Shown: in pieces, positions 10,601 through 23,456 of the stretch
How the letters are laid out: every line of letters begins with the position of its first letter
Position numbering within the stretch: the first letter of the stretch is position 1
Source of the DNA: Brachionus plicatilis
Lineage: Eukaryota > Rotifera > Eurotatoria > Ploima > Brachionidae
NCBI GenBank assembly: GCA_010279815.1
Contig: QEOQ01000206.1
Location: 962,020-1,026,019 of the forward strand
DNA length: 64,000 bases
Direction of reading: 5' to 3'
Translations under genes and position numbers: made by a program
Notes under the pieces: generated by a model
The model's input: only the letters and a program-made list of their open reading frames with translations
Database searches by the model: none
What the model was told of the DNA's origin: nothing

Positions 10601-13600
10601 AAAAATCTGTGCAAAATGAGCCGAATCTTGGGCCCAGTTAACTTGTCGCTCAGCAATTTGGCAAACAGCTCGGCACACTTCTGTCTAGTGCTCTGCGAGC
10701 TGCTATTGGCAAATATATTTAGCACGTACAAGAGCCCGCCGGTCCAGATCATGTCCTTGACTATTTTTCCATTGGAACAAAGCGCATACAGACACTCGAG
10801 CGCCAACTGCTGTCCAGCTGAATAGGAATGCAACACCAACAAAAGACTGGTCAACACGTCCGAATTGGCGATGTCATTGACACAATTGGCATTCGCTGTC
10901 ACACTTATCAAAATTTCTAGCGTCAATTTTTGAATCAACGACGAAGATAGTCTTAAAAGCATAAAAATTAGTTTAAATTGTCCAACACAATTGACCTCGA
11001 CACCATCATTGTGTCTAATCACATTTCTAAGCGCTTCCAGAGCCATTTCAATATTTTTCAGCTTGGACTCCATGCTCGCCTGAGTCGACTCGTTCATCAA
11101 TATGGAATACAAATACTGAGCATGCGATCCCAAGTAATCAAGTAGATGAATGCAGAACATTTTTGGCTCGTCCAAAGTAAATGTTGGAATTTCATTGTAC
11201 ACTCTGATGTAGATGTCACCAATGGTGAGCTCTTTTTCCAGCACACTATACTTGAACAAAGCGCCTAGGTGCGCATCCGAACTCTCGCCTTTTTTGTAGA
11301 ACTCGTCGCGCTCTTGCTCCAGATACTTTTTGAGCTCGGCGCGCGTTCCATTGTCCCAGAGCAAATAGGGATTGCGCGAGTTCGAGTTCATTGTCTTTAG
11401 AATCTCGCTTGGATCACCGTGTATGTTCTTGGCCAAGTATGGTGTCAGCAAGGCTATGAGAGATTGCATCACACGGTTTGTGTCCGGACTTTTAGAGCTC
11501 TTTTTTTCTTCGCTGCCAAATCCGTCATGGTGTCCGGCAAGTCTGGCGCACGCGCGCACACTCACTCGCGCCAGATTGTTGGCTATTTCCTGGTTGTTGG
11601 ACTCATCGGAGCGCTCCACGCCGCCCTCCTCCAAAGTAAAGTCGTAGTTGAACATGTAGAAGAGGAGGTGAACAAGTGCGCCGGCTTCGTGCAGCGAGCT
11701 CTGTAGGGCCGGGTCGGGGGCAAAGGCGCTGATCGTTTCGGCGGCGCTCAGGCACAATTTTGGCAGATTGCTGAAGTACATGCATCGGCACAGGTCTTTT
11801 ATCAACGAGCCTAGGCCCAGTATGCGCTCTCTGCACTGCTCGAATTGGGCCGCTGCCGCAAAGCATTTGCTGATAAAAACGCACACTTGCACGCTCATTT
11901 CACTCTGGTCGTCTTTGCTGTACTGGCTGAGCATGTTGACGCATCGCGAGAACGCTTCGTTCAGCAGTTCGAAGCCGTTCTCGCGACGCAACTCTTCGGC
12001 GTTAAGGGCCGAACAGCGAATGGTCTGGTAGGCCAACTCGCAAGAAATGCTCAAAAGTTGGTCTTTTTTGGAAAAGAGCATTTGGTCAGTGGTCTCCATG
12101 CGGATTGTTGTGATCAGCATGGCATAGCCGGCATATTTGAACGGCATGAGAACGTTCGAATAGCGTTCGAAAAGAATGCACTGGGTTTTTAGGATTAGGG
12201 CTATGTTGTGCGGATCGGGTCCGTCTTTTAGTTTGGCAGCGCTGCACAAAAATTCGTAGGCCTTGTTGACTTTTTCGAATATTTCTCTGCCGTCCGGATT
12301 TTTGTCCGGATGGTACTTTTGAGCCAATTTGAAGTAGGCCTTGCGAATTTTGCTCTCATCGGGCAAAACGCCGTCTGTTTTGATCTCCAGGATGTCGTAG
12401 GCTTCGTCACGTGACATGGTAGGGGGCTTTTTGTCCACTTCGATTTGCCAGCTCATCAAACAGTCTTTGAGCAATTGAACAGGGTCCTTAATGTGCCAGT
12501 TGCCGAAGCGTGTCTCATCGCACAAATGCCTCAAGTAGTAGATGTTGCAGAACAGCTCTCTTTCTAGCTGTGGGTAGACAATTATCGGTATGGGACAGTA
12601 CTGGTAGAGGGCTCGAGTGTTCGACTTTAGTCTGGGCGAAAATTCGGCCAAATGGCCGGCCAACTTTTCGATCATGTGACGCCTCATTTCACTGTTCCAA
12701 ATGGCCTCTGGCGTGTCAAATTCGCCCAGATAAGTTTGAGCAAATTTTTCATAGCCATGATTTTCCAGATAGCAAATCATTGCCTCCGGGTAAATGTGAC
12801 CCAGAATGGACCGCTGTGCAATGTCGGACATGTACTTTTTTTCGCTTGAATCGTCCGATCTGAACGCTTGTTTCATGTGTGTGTACTCCAAAAATCTGGC
12901 TATGGGCAAAATGTTTGAGCCCGTGTACATGGATATAAAAAAAAAGACTCCGGTTAGATACAGTCGGGACAACACTGGATTATCCTGCACCACCAAATGC
13001 AACAAAGTGGCCACTTTTTCCACAATTATTGGATCAAATGTGAGCAGCAATTGAACGACGTGGGGCAAACAGACGGCCTCGGACAAAATTCTTTTTACTT
13101 TGGGCAATGGCCGGATGATGGCACCATCCGGGTCTCTGCTAGGATAAAAAGTGCACATTTTGATCAGCATGTTTAGAATTAAAATGGTCATGGATGTCTC
13201 GTTCATGCAAGCTTGACCAGTGGCCAGCAGGTCCCATTTGAGCTGAGGTATTTTGTCCAATGTCCTCCATCCGTCCATGCCCTGTGACCAGCATTTGGTT
13301 TTGGCGTCAATGGTGCCATTTGAGTGCAACTCCTTCATTTCTCTGAAGCTGTACGGTCCTATTTTGTTTCCATGGTACCATTCTTTTTCGCCATCGCGCT
13401 CCATATCCGCCGACGCTTCGATCACATTTGTCTGAGTGGGCACATAGGCCCGGCTCGTGTGCAAATGAGCCAGAACGACCAAGTCGACCAGCGTTCTTAT
13501 TCCATTGCAGTCAATTATTTCTTTTACATTGGTCTTGTTCAAAATTAAAGAATCGATGAACATTAGGAGACGGTCTCGTTCGAGTCTGTCGGTGGTGCGC

Positions 13601-16600
13601 TCAAGCATGGTCAGTATGTACTTGGTGTCATGGAACGAGCCTATTTCCTGGTGGCACTTGGTGTACACTATGGTCATCGCTTGCAAACACATTGATTTCA
13701 TGCTTGATATCAACAAAAAACGATGGTACAAATCATTAAAAAAACCAATGGCATTTTTGATTTCCAGCTCGCTTTTTTCCTCCTCTTCTCTGTCTTCGCT
13801 TTTTTCCTCATCTACACCGCAACTTTTGGCCAGACCCTTGGTCACATTTTCCAGAATATTGTTGCCCGACTCGAGCAACAGTCTGAGATAATACTCGCCA
13901 ATTTTGATCTCTTCATTCAAGCAATTGTAGGCCACTTCGAACTCAATGTGATTCCATGCGATCACATGGCCTTGGCCAAGGTCTTTGTCCACATTGAACG
14001 CCCTGATCTCGTTCTCAATGGATTCGCGCAGCTCCTCGCGACACTTAAAGTTCCAAATCAAGTTGGGCACCGCATGGTCCTGGCCAAATTTGTAATAGAA
14101 CAAATCCCAATTTTCGCTACTCTTTACTTGTTGTCTGCGTCTACGCAGCACAATTACTTTTTCCTCTGCCCTCTTCTCAACATTGATGCCAGTCACTCGC
14201 TCTTTCCAATGGGACATCACATTGCTAAGTTGTTTTTCAATTACCTTGACACTGTCCGCATTTCGAATTTGGCGCTGGAGCCGCCTGCTTTTGTTCACCA
14301 GCTGGCTCTTGGCACTCGAGTTGACCTCGTTGGTGTGCTCGATGGCCATGGACAGATTGTCTCTCACATTCAGCAAGTCTTTGTCTTTGGGCGCCTTTTC
14401 GCTCGAGTAAAGAGTTTGAAGAAGCCCGGAGGGCAGAATGCGTCCGAGAAGGGCGAGTGCGGTGGGGTTGGCAGTGCACCAGAGCGCCACTAGGCTTCGA
14501 CTCAGCTGTCTCATGGTGAGCACTCGAGCGTCAAGGCTGTGCGAAAACATGGCCGTGTGCAAGTGTCGCGGCATCGCTCCCTCCGACAACGACAACTCCT
14601 GCATTCTGGCCGCCAGCTCTGGCTTGCCCTCTTCTATCAGCGCTTTCATTATCATGCCGGCGCCCTTCACTATGGCCATTGACGGGTGCTGAAACAGCTT
14701 GTAGAACACTCGGCCATTATCGGCCACAATTTCGAGCAGTGTGTCGAACAGGTCGCCTTCGGTGGTCTCCGAAAACGGCGGACAAAGTGCATAGGTCAAA
14801 AAGTCCAACAAGGCAGCGATGACCAGCGCGCCAGTTCCTTTTTTGATGTGGGCCAACAAAATGTCCATTATTCCCTCGAGGAATTTGCGCGACGACAGCA
14901 GCGAGGTTTTGTTCAATTGTTCCTGTTTTAAGTCGTAGTCAGTGTGCATGGGCTGCATTAGAGCGTTGAGAAATTCGATGGTGGCGTAGACTACTGCCAG
15001 TTCTTCGCGTCTGAGAGCGCGCACTATCTTTCGGCCGATGGCCTCGCGGAACTTTGGCAAATGGGTGAAGGCTTTGTAGCCGGATTTGGAGGCGACCAGG
15101 CGCCTAAGCACATGAAACTCTTGTTCAAGTATTTGGCCGCTGTAATTCTGCACCGGATCAAAGTCTTTGAGAGAATTGAGGCAATTGTTGATTAGTCTTT
15201 CTTTGTTTTCGGCAAAGAGGCCGTCGTGGCTAACTGCGTTTATAAGTCCACTGTATGGAACATTGACATTGAAGCGGACCATTATTTCCTCCAAAGTGTG
15301 GCCATTGGGAAGTTCGAACAAAAATTTCATGTGAACACTCTCGACTTCTTCGTCTATGGTGGCGTTGAAGGGTCCGAGCCGGAGGCCGCGCTTTGTCGGC
15401 CTCATTTTTATGCACACGTCTTTGTTGCCCGAGGCTCTGACGCCGTCCAACAGGGACGCCAGCAGCGAGTCCCGGTCCGACGATGTGTAGGTTCGGACAG
15501 GCCCGCGCATGTACTCGATGGAGAACTGTTGCGGGTCTTCTTCGCTGCGGACTATGGCAAAAATGTCCGAGAGTGGTTTGAGAGTGCAAATGGAATAGCT
15601 GGCCGGATCTCTTTCTAACAAGCATGCTTCGCTCAGACAGAGTAAACGGCGCACGGGCTCTTGGTGCCGATTGCTCATTTTGTACACAGTGAACTCGGCC
15701 AAAGATGTAATGAATTCGTCAGCGCTGAATTTGCCAAATTTTTCGCTCCAAAATTGGTCTATGGTCAAAGGGTCCTTTCGAAAGCGGACCGGGATGCCCA
15801 CATAGTTTCCCGAGTTGTCTAGAATGCAGCGGAGTAGGCTTTCGCGCTCCTCACACTGAAACAAATGCAATCTGTTGAAGCCATTGTTGGAAATTACCAA
15901 GCCATTTGGCACATCTGATACATGAGCTATGAAATCGATGTCTTTGAAGTCGTAGTTGGCCAGAATTTGTTTGGTTGACGCCTCTCGTTGAAAAATACAC
16001 GAGGCGCTCACCTCCAGGATCACTTGTTTTTTTGTCTCGGACCAATGTTGTTTGAAAGCATTGAATAGCTTTTTTTAATTTTCTTTTTTAAAAAAATAAT
16101 AAAACTGAAAGTGTTTTTTTACTTTGTTTGTGGCAAATTTTTCACAAAATAAATTTGAAAAGCGAAGGCTTTCTGTTAGAATGTCGGCTCGATGGTCACT
16201 GGAAAATTTCATGTTATCTATTTTTTTGCCCTTTTTGATGTTTAACAAAAATTCGTTGTTTGCTTGAGCTTTAAAATTTGGCACAATCCCAGCCAGTTCA
16301 TTGTAAGCCCACTTAAAATCAATTTAAATTTTTTAATTAATATTTTAGAGTTGATCAGATATTTTAAAAAAAAGTGGATTTTTGATTTAATTTTTGAAAA
16401 ATATGCAAGAAATCGAATGCTACTTTAATTGATGATATAAATTAAATACTTGATTTGTATTCTCCAAATTGGTGGGGTTATATGTTGTGATTCCGTGGGT
16501 GCCAACTGAAAATATACGCTTGTATCTTTCGATAAAAAGTAAGCAACTCAAATTTTTTGATAAGTATTTCTTACTTTCCTTTCCAGGAATGTTTGGTTAC

Positions 16601-16633
16601 AAAATAACAGCACAAGTTCTTGTTTTCGTTCAT
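7638..16633 (-). CDS. DNAJC13: DnaJ homologue subfamily C member 13 / RME-8 (6 exons)
   Basis: Endosomal J-domain protein that recruits Hsc70 and acts in clathrin dynamics and WASH/retromer sorting on early endosomes. Exons in transcript order: 16575-16633, 16450-16525, 16123-16311, 9865-16068, 9671-9811, 7638-7832. They join in frame to 2288 codons including the stop (human 2243 aa). The N-terminus (TKHSWKGK, then [13 protein letters not shown]) matches the family PH-like region. A GYF-type domain lies near residues 1000-1050 ([15 protein letters not shown]). The J domain is near residues 1320-1385 with an intact HPD ([10 protein letters not shown]) that contacts Hsc70. Armadillo-like IWN-type repeats flank it. 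The C-terminus ([18 protein letters not shown]) matches the conserved tail. Introns are 49-138 bases except the last, 1838 bases (7833-9670), which holds repeats and a nested gene. The coding part is clearly richer in G+C than its surroundings. Confidence 0.97.
8526..8675 (+). CDS. Small single-zinc-finger protein nested in the DNAJC13 intron
   Basis: Intronless 49-codon frame inside the large last intron of DNAJC13, on the opposite strand. The protein is charged and helical at first ([14 protein letters not shown]), then has one C2H2-like finger, CSIC..13 residues..HLSKKH (C-x2-C-x13-H-x5-H), and ends HK. An AATAAA signal overlaps the stop codon (8674-8679). Codon use and residue variety are unlike the A+T-rich filler around it. 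I do not recognise an orthologue. It could be a real short gene, a retrocopy, or a fragment of a longer zinc-finger gene. Confidence 0.6.
   Translation: MALVEASDEAKLEAKRALSKHPNPVACSICGVFMKNEKGVKLHLSKKHK
8821..9142. repeat. Foldback (inverted-repeat) element 1 in DNAJC13 intron
   Basis: Arms of about 95 bases, 8821-8920 and 9046-9142, are nearly perfect reverse complements (AACTCTG...CAGAGTT at the tips, with ATTCGGCAAATTTAAATACC inside). About 125 bases lie between them. Part of one arm and loop recurs at 23865-23935, so this is a dispersed family. No transposase is present, so it is non-autonomous. Confidence 0.85.
9136..9456. repeat. Foldback element 2 in DNAJC13 intron, abutting element 1
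   Basis: Termini AGAGTTGTTTAAAAGTC and GACTTTTAAACAACTTT form an inverted repeat, with GTCCAAGTCCAGA pairing with TCTGGACTTGGAC inside. The interior is a low-complexity run of GTTGAAGAAA and AATAATTGAA units. A short, more compact copy occurs at 25105-25217. It shares the GAGTT bases with the end of element 1, so the two insertions are back to back. Confidence 0.8.
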
Positions 16634-18104
16634 ATTATGCCAAATAGCATCTAAATAGCAAATCTTTAACGAAATAAAAAAATTTGGTCTTGTGAAAAAA
16701 TGTTGACGGATCACAAGTCTAGGATCTTTTCAAAATGAATCTGAATTAGAGAAAAAAATTAATTATTTTTGCTCATGTAATTGCTATAAGAATGAAGAAA
16801 AATATATGAAAACAAAATTTTCTTTTCATTTGCAGCTAAATTTTTTCAAAATCATATGATCTTATAATTTTTGCCACTTTTTCTTAATATTTTGTTTTAA
16901 AATTATGTTAGAAAATAACTATTCTTTTTTGTTTAATTAAGTTTAGTTTCTTATTTAGTATTAAATTAATATAAATTTTATCATTTGATTCTAAACATTG
17001 GCAAATTAGACGAGAATTTAGGATTTATTTAATTAAAAGAGTAGTTTTGTTGACTTTGTTGTTATCATAGAAAAATGATAAAATATTTATTTAAATAGAT
17101 ATTAAATTATTATTATAGATATTTTATTTTTATGCATTATAATAAAAAAAATATCATTCAGAGTTATGTATCTAATAAAATTATTGCTCAGCTTTAACTA
17201 TCGACTAATTTTAAAAACTGCTTATTATTGTTCAAATTATTTTAGATTTTCTGGAATCTTGAAAAAAAAATTTAAAAAAAAATTATTAAAGAAGAAAAGT
17301 TAAAAAATGAAATTTAATTAAATTTTTATTTTTTTAATTTGAAATTACCATCATAACCATAGTCATAAGTGATTAAGTTAAACAGATTGTTTAAAATCTT
17401 TAGACATCTCATTTATGCGTGGTATGTACGGCATTGGTTTCAGAGGCCTTTAAATAGTACGTAAGAAGTCTTTAAAATTTTTAATTAAATTCATAATAAT
17501 TTTAAATATAGTATGTTTTTCTAAACAAAGGTTTTTTTCTGAAGTTGTTAAAAAGGCTAAATAAAAAAATCAATTGAATCAACTTAAACTTGTTCGATTA
17601 ATTAAGATCGAACTCAATAAATTTATATGGTCAGTAGAATTTATTATGTTGTTTCTTTTTGGTATTAAAAATAAAATTTGAAAAAAAAGATTTCTTTTAG
17701 ATTTATTAAATGTTGGCAAAAAAATCATTTATGAATTAATAAGCATTTAAAAATTAATCTAAACAAATATTAAGTCTAGTTTTAAATTTGAGACAACGAA
17801 AAGTGGTAAAGGACATTGATTAGATAATGATTTAAAAAATTCATTAAAAAATATAACAGATAATCTAAATTAATAGGAAAAATTAAAAAAAAAGCATAAT
17901 TAAAAAATGTAAAACAAAAAACGAGAAAAAAAACATTTCATTTGAAAAAAAATTTATTACATTTGAACTCATTTTTCTAAAAGATCCTGCAAATATTAAA
18001 TGTTAAGATAAAATGTTACAAAATATAAGAATTTAACATCAATTTGGCAAAAAGTAGCTCCTATATTTTAATTTGGATCTGATGCTCAACACTTTTTCAT
18101 GAAA
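16634..18104. other. Intergenic, no recognised gene
   Basis: A+T-rich with homopolymer runs. The DNAJC13 promoter should lie in the first few hundred bases. At about 17385-17455 the minus strand has a short open stretch (PLKPMPYIPRINEMSKDF) after a TTTAAAG acceptor-like site; I could not connect it to anything. Confidence 0.5.
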
Positions 18105-18402
18105 TTATTTTTTTTTTTCTAGAGCAAATTCTATCATTAACATCAATTTGTCCGCATTTGTTTTGGCAAGAAGAGACATGCAAGTTTTTAATATGTCATC
18201 AACATTCAATGATTTATAAATCCTCATTTAATCTCAGATTTTGCAATTTGATAATACATGTTAATTCCTTTTTCAATTTTTAGCGTGCCTTGTATTATTA
18301 TAAATTTTTGCGCCAAATTTTATCCATTAAATTAAATTTTCGCGTTAATTTGTTCATTATTTTAACTTTTTTTATGCTGCACTGTGTCACTATTTTGGAC
18401 AT
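18105..18402 (-). pseudogene. Possible decayed or multi-exon short gene, unidentified
   Basis: Three minus-strand frames follow one another with little gap. An ATG at 18402 opens MSKIVTQCSIKK to DKIWRKNL. A second frame reads QGTLKIEKGINMYYQIAKSE. A third, from 18227, reads SLNVDDILKTCMSLL and TNADKLMLMIEFALEKKK and stops at 18105. Their residue mix looks protein-like, but I see no standard introns joining them, only frame changes. It may be a broken gene of about 100 codons or chance. I do not recognise the family. Confidence 0.25.
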
Positions 18403-18708
18403 TTTACTCAATATTCTTATTATTAATTTTTTTTAATTTTTTTGTTTTATCAAATAACTTGTTGTCCCTGTTATCTTGATTAAAAAATCCATATTTTTTA
18501 TTTCATTTTTAAAATTTTGAGTTTTTTTTTTATTTTATTTTTAATGACCTTTTATTTAAATTTTTTTTTATCTAAAAACTTAACTATTAAATTTAAAAAA
18601 AAAAACATAACTAACATAGTTTAAAAAATTAAACATTTTTCTTATGATTATTCAAATAAACTATGAAACAAAAAAAAAATTTGATTTATTTTTTTATCTA
18701 TTGATAAC
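18403..18708. other. Non-coding spacer downstream of the phosphatase gene
   Basis: Very A+T-rich, with T and A homopolymers and no open frame of note. It would contain the 3' end of the PLPP transcript. Confidence 0.5.
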
Positions 18709-19917
18709 CTAAGGTAACTCAAAAGTCTCTGCTTTTTGATCGTCGTCATCGTCAATCTGTTCTAAACTTTCTACCTGCTTTATTTTATTTTTCATTGATT
18801 TACTATGGTACCATATTTTTTTCCCTATTATAACAGTCTAAATAAAACCAAATAAATTTTTAAACAATTTTTTAAAATTAATTTTACCACAAAAATTGCA
18901 ACCGAAAAACCAATGACAGAACCAGAAATTACATCTGTATAATGATGCTTAAAGTCACTCACTCTTGACATGCACGTATGCCAAGCTGCCAAAAAAGCTA
19001 TCAATTGAATTATAGATTTAATAAATCTTGTCCTTTGTAAAACTAGTCTAGCTTCTAAATAAATCTTTAAAACAAGTTATATCTCAAAATAAACAAAATT
19101 TCAGACTTTGGCTTGTATTAATTCTTTTGCCAAAATTTTAAAATTATTAATTAAAATTATTACAATGAGAAAAATCATCGAGTAGGTAGAAAAACTAGAA
19201 TGTCCACTGGGAAACGACAGTCTAGCTTCTTTGATTTTAGCCGGGTCACCAGTGCATACAACCTCAGTCAATGGTACATAACTTGAAAGAGAAAATAAAA
19301 TATTTGTGGAAAAAATTAAAAAAATTACTTGGCAACATTGACCCCCTGAATGTTCGTAAAACAAGTAATGTTGGACCAGTTTGGCTGACAAACATCCAAA
19401 AAATGAGGTCTTAATCTACCAATGGTTTGTTTTCCGACTTCGGTAATCAAAAGAGTGCTGATAGCTCCCAAAGCATAAAGAAGAACCCCATGAATAGAGT
19501 TTAAAATAAATCTATTTTGACGACGATCAAAGGATTCTTCATCTGAACAGCATGGCCTCGCCAAATACAATTCTGAGATCAACACGAACAGTGTTGCGCT
19601 GATAACTCCATAAAGACCAGCAGCCTAAATTTTTATTTTTTAATAAAATTTAATTTTAAATTTGGCTTTACCCATAGAGGAACTGTGTCGCCCTTGTATG
19701 GAAATCTAATTGATTCGTCTGTGCAATAAAATCCGCGTGGAAACGGCTTTACGATAAGAAATATCGTCAAAAAAACGCAGCTAACTTTCATAGAAAATTT
19801 AGAAGGGAAAATTATTTTACAATATATTTTACTTAATATCACCGTTGCAAAATCGGCCAGTGACTGAAGTACTCGCTGTTTACGTTTTGGTATTTTTTCG
19901 TTTACATTAAACAGCAT
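18709..19917 (-). CDS. PLPP: Phospholipid phosphatase (LPP/PAP2 family, 5 exons)
   Basis: Membrane enzyme that dephosphorylates phosphatidate, lysophosphatidate, sphingosine-1-phosphate and similar lipids. Exons in transcript order: 19672-19917, 19329-19624, 19107-19281, 18888-19064, 18709-18837. They give 341 codons including the stop (vertebrate LPPs about 280-310). All three PAP2 catalytic signatures are present: KQTIGRLRP (near residue 147), SFPSGHSS (near 203, nucleophile-region His) and SRVSDFKHH (near 272). The family motif PFPRGFYCTDESIRFPYK follows the first membrane segment. About six hydrophobic segments are visible. The start at 19917 is the only upstream ATG, but an internal Met before VSCVFLTIF could be the true start. 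The tail is acidic (DDDDD). The donor of exon 3 (AAA|GTCTGA) is weak but gives the only frame-preserving join. It is divergent from ZW10. Confidence 0.95.
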
Positions 19918-20450
19918 TTCGGCCTAATTTAAAAAAAATTTTTTTTCAAACATAAAACTTTGATTTAGTCCAAAATTTTGAGAATAAAAATCAACCGATT
20001 TTACTAATAGAAATAAAGCTAAACTCTGAGATGATTAATTTTGTTTTTATTTGATTATTATCTAAATTTAACTATATTCTTTGGTAAATAAAGTTTGTAG
20101 TTTGGAATTATTATTATTTTTTTAAAACCAAATTGAAATATGCTAATTAGTTGCAGCAAAAAATTTAGAAAATTATGAATTTTCACTGTGCAGCACCGCT
20201 AAGTTTTGTGCTATTGATCCAAAATTTTGATAGATAACTAATAAAATTCCTTAACTTTAAGTTTGTAGAAATAAGCCCTGATTTATCTTAATTTAAATAA
20301 AAATAAAAGTAAAGTCGGTTTTAAATGTGGAGTGTGAATGCATTGAAATTATGAATTATTTTTTTCTAAAATTTTAAATACGTCTAAAAAAACAAGTATT
20401 TAAAATTTGTTTTTCAATTAAGATTTGAATTTTTGGCGAGAAAACCAACA
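19918..20450. promoter_or_regulatory. Divergent intergenic region between PLPP and ZW10
   Basis: The two genes are transcribed away from each other from this 533-base stretch, so it should carry both promoters. It is A+T-rich. I cannot point to specific sites beyond this geometry. Confidence 0.45.
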
Positions 20451-23400
20451 ATGTTCGTTTCAAGACAAATGATTGAGGATGCTTTACCTGAGCATTTAAG
20501 GCAACTAGTCAACGAACCAAGCTTAGGTCTGTCTAAATTATCATTAAATTAAACAAAAAAAAACAACTTTTTTGTAAAGATAACTTGAAATTGATTGATG
20601 AAAACTTGAGACAAAGTATGGCAGATGTTAAAAATGAAATAAAGCAATTTAGGGATTCGAGTTTGGATATAATTGAACCTGAAATTAAAAAAACCGAAAC
20701 TTTTATTGAGCATATAAATGATTTACACAAGCAAATAGATGAAATAAACAATGAATTGGATGAGCAGGTATGAAATTCAAATTTATGTTTGCTACATACA
20801 AAAAAAAAATTTCTTCTCTTTATTTCCCTTAGCTATTAATTCAGATTTAATATGACAAATATATAAGAAAAAAAATTAATTGGAATTTCAAATTAAAATT
20901 TGATATTACTTTTGATTATATTTTTGAAATTGGTGTATCTCAAAATAGCTTTTAAATACTGTATAAAACTATTGAAATAAAAACTCTTAATACTATAAAA
21001 AATAATTAATCTAAAAAAAAAATTATAAATAATAGCAAAAAATATTGTTTTTTGTAATTAAACGAAAAAAACTTTTTAAGCTTTATTTTATTTTAAAATA
21101 GTTTCAAATCAACAAAAATATGTTGAAATATTTAAGGTAAAAAAACAATTAACTCAAATTTTTTCAAAAATTTTATGATTGTAAATTTTTGTTCTAACAT
21201 TTAATTAATTCACAAGGAGTTTTTATTGAAAAACGCCTCACAAATAGAAGAATACAAAAATATAATAGATCAAATTGAGACCATAAATGATGTTATTAAA
21301 ATAATAGAAGTTTTAAGGGAATTCAAGCTAAATTTAAATGGTAAGATTTTTTCTGTCACTCTTGTGTGATACTTAATTCTCTAAAATATTCTTTTTTAGA
21401 ATTTAAAATTTCAATTGATGATAAAAATTATGATAGTTGTTTTGAAATTTTAAATAGACTAAACGAATTCATCAAACAATCAGTTTTATTCGGTAACCCA
21501 GCAAATAATGAAGAACCTCATGAAATCCTGATAGTAAACGTGTTAAAAGAGGAATTTATTGTTCAAAGAGAAAGACTTTGGTTCGAAATAGATCTAGAAT
21601 GGGACCGAATAATTGAAATAGATTCTAATCATGTTCGAATAGAAAGAAAGTCACTTTGCCAAAATTTTATGGACAAACTGTCACAATTTTCCGGTCTAAA
21701 AACATCAATTTTAGGCAACATTTCTTTTGTTTTTTCAAACAGAATGAAAAACTTTTGCAGGCAGTTTCTTAGCCTGATCGAATCAACAATTGTAAATTCT
21801 AAGACTAATTACAAAGTCGAAACTAAATCGGACTCGGATTTTTTCTGGCTAGCTTTAAACAAAACAGATGATGAGATAAATTTGGATACTACTCAAAATT
21901 TTTCCCACAAATTAAATCAAATAATAGAAGTTTTAAATTTTTTGTACGAGAATTTTTTCAAATTAAAAGTTGAAGTTTTTAAATGTGACCAAAACGAAAA
22001 TCAAAAAGAATGCTTGATGAACATATTTTCGAATGTAACCCGAGATGAATTTTCCAAGTTGATAAATGATAACTTGATTGTTAACATTTTACCATTGACT
22101 GAATTTGATGCAAAATTTCACCAAAATTTCACACATACTTTAACCGAATTCGAACAAAAATTGCACAAAATAGACTATGATTGTCAAATAAATCAGCAAG
22201 CAAAGCAAACAATTGACAATTTAGAAGAAATATATGTCCGCAAAAAATGCAAATTTTTAATTGAAAATGCCAGAAGTTTAATGAAAGATAAAAGTATAAT
22301 TTTTGATTTGGTAAACACCAAAGATTTAAACAAATCAATAGAACAATTCAAAGATAATAAAAAATTAACAGAATTAATAAAAATTCAAAATTCTATGACA
22401 AACTCAAATGAAATTCTGAGCATGCCAGAATTTTCAATAAGCAGTTTTGCACATCAATTTATCAATTTAATAAATCAAACCCTCACCGAGGCTAATCACA
22501 TGTCCACTCAGCGCCCCAAGGAAATCAAAAGTGTTTCGCTATTTTGTTTGGTTACAAGAAATCTATTCGATTTGTATTCCAGTGTTGTTCCAACATTTTA
22601 TCTTTCTACTCTGAAAGAATTGCCAAAATTAAGTGCCATTCTCTACAACGATTTTTACTATTTGAGTCTTCATTGTTTAATTCTTGGTCACAAATACAAA
22701 AGTCTTTTTAGCAAACTAAAATCAATGAATTTAGAAAAGAACGAATTTCAGTATGTTGATTTGCAGGATTTAATTTCAAATTTTAACTACGTTCAGCTAG
22801 CACCAAATTTGTTTATGACTGGCTATGAAATAATGTACAATCAAGTACAAAATCAAGAAAAAAATTTAATTGAATTTATGCACGAAGACTGTCCAAACGG
22901 AATAAGAGACATATCTGAGGGAAACAATTTTGAACTTTTCAAAAAATCACTTCAAAAATGCATTTTGCATCTAAATAAATTAGCATCGATGTGGCGGGAT
23001 GTGCTCCAAGAAGAATTATTCAAAAAAATAATCGGTCAACTGTTAAATTTGGTTATAAGAGATTTGGTCAAGTCATGTCTTAAGCTAGAAGATATATCGA
23101 CAGACGATGCTAGTTATTTGCACAGCGCTTTTTCTCTAATGATCCAAGCAATCAATGATTTATACATTAATAAATTAAGTTCAGAAAAATCCGATGGTTT
23201 GTCAAGTGATTTGGTAAATTTGTCATTAAGCACAAATTTAGCTGATTTGAATGCCAGCAAATATGTTGAAAGTTGGCAAAAATTCAAGCATTTGTTAGTT
23301 ATTTTAAAAGCAAATTTACAAGAAATTGTTGATTTATGGACGGATGGAATGGGACCTTTGGCAATGCATTTTGAACCGGATGAGGTCAGAAGCCTCATCA

Positions 23401-23456
23401 AAGCTTTGTTTATGAATACAGATAGACGTCAAGCCGCATTATCGAAAATAAAATAA
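20451..23456 (+). CDS. ZW10: ZW10 kinetochore / NRZ tethering complex subunit (4 exons)
   Basis: ZW10 works in the Rod-Zw10-Zwilch complex at kinetochores, recruiting dynein and supporting the checkpoint, and in the NAG-RINT1-ZW10 complex that tethers Golgi-to-ER vesicles. Exons 20451-20526, 20580-20767, 21217-21340 and 21400-23456 join to 815 codons including the stop (human 779 aa). The N-terminal exons are coiled-coil rich (EHINDLHKQIDEINNELDEQ). The C-terminus is diagnostic: LWTDGMGPLAMHFEPDEVRS and KALFMNTDRRQAALSKIK match the ZW10 end almost residue for residue. The block VVPTFYLSTLKELPKLSAI also matches. The third intron is only 59 bases; the second (449 bases) is the longest. An AATAAA lies just after the stop (about 23481). 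The middle is divergent, as is usual in this family. Confidence 0.95.

Noticed and set aside
9867..15860. Many plus- and minus-strand open frames of 60-250 codons inside the DNAJC13 exon
   Set aside because: They are other-frame by-products of a relatively G+C-rich long exon; none shows a motif, and the DNAJC13 frame explains the sequence.
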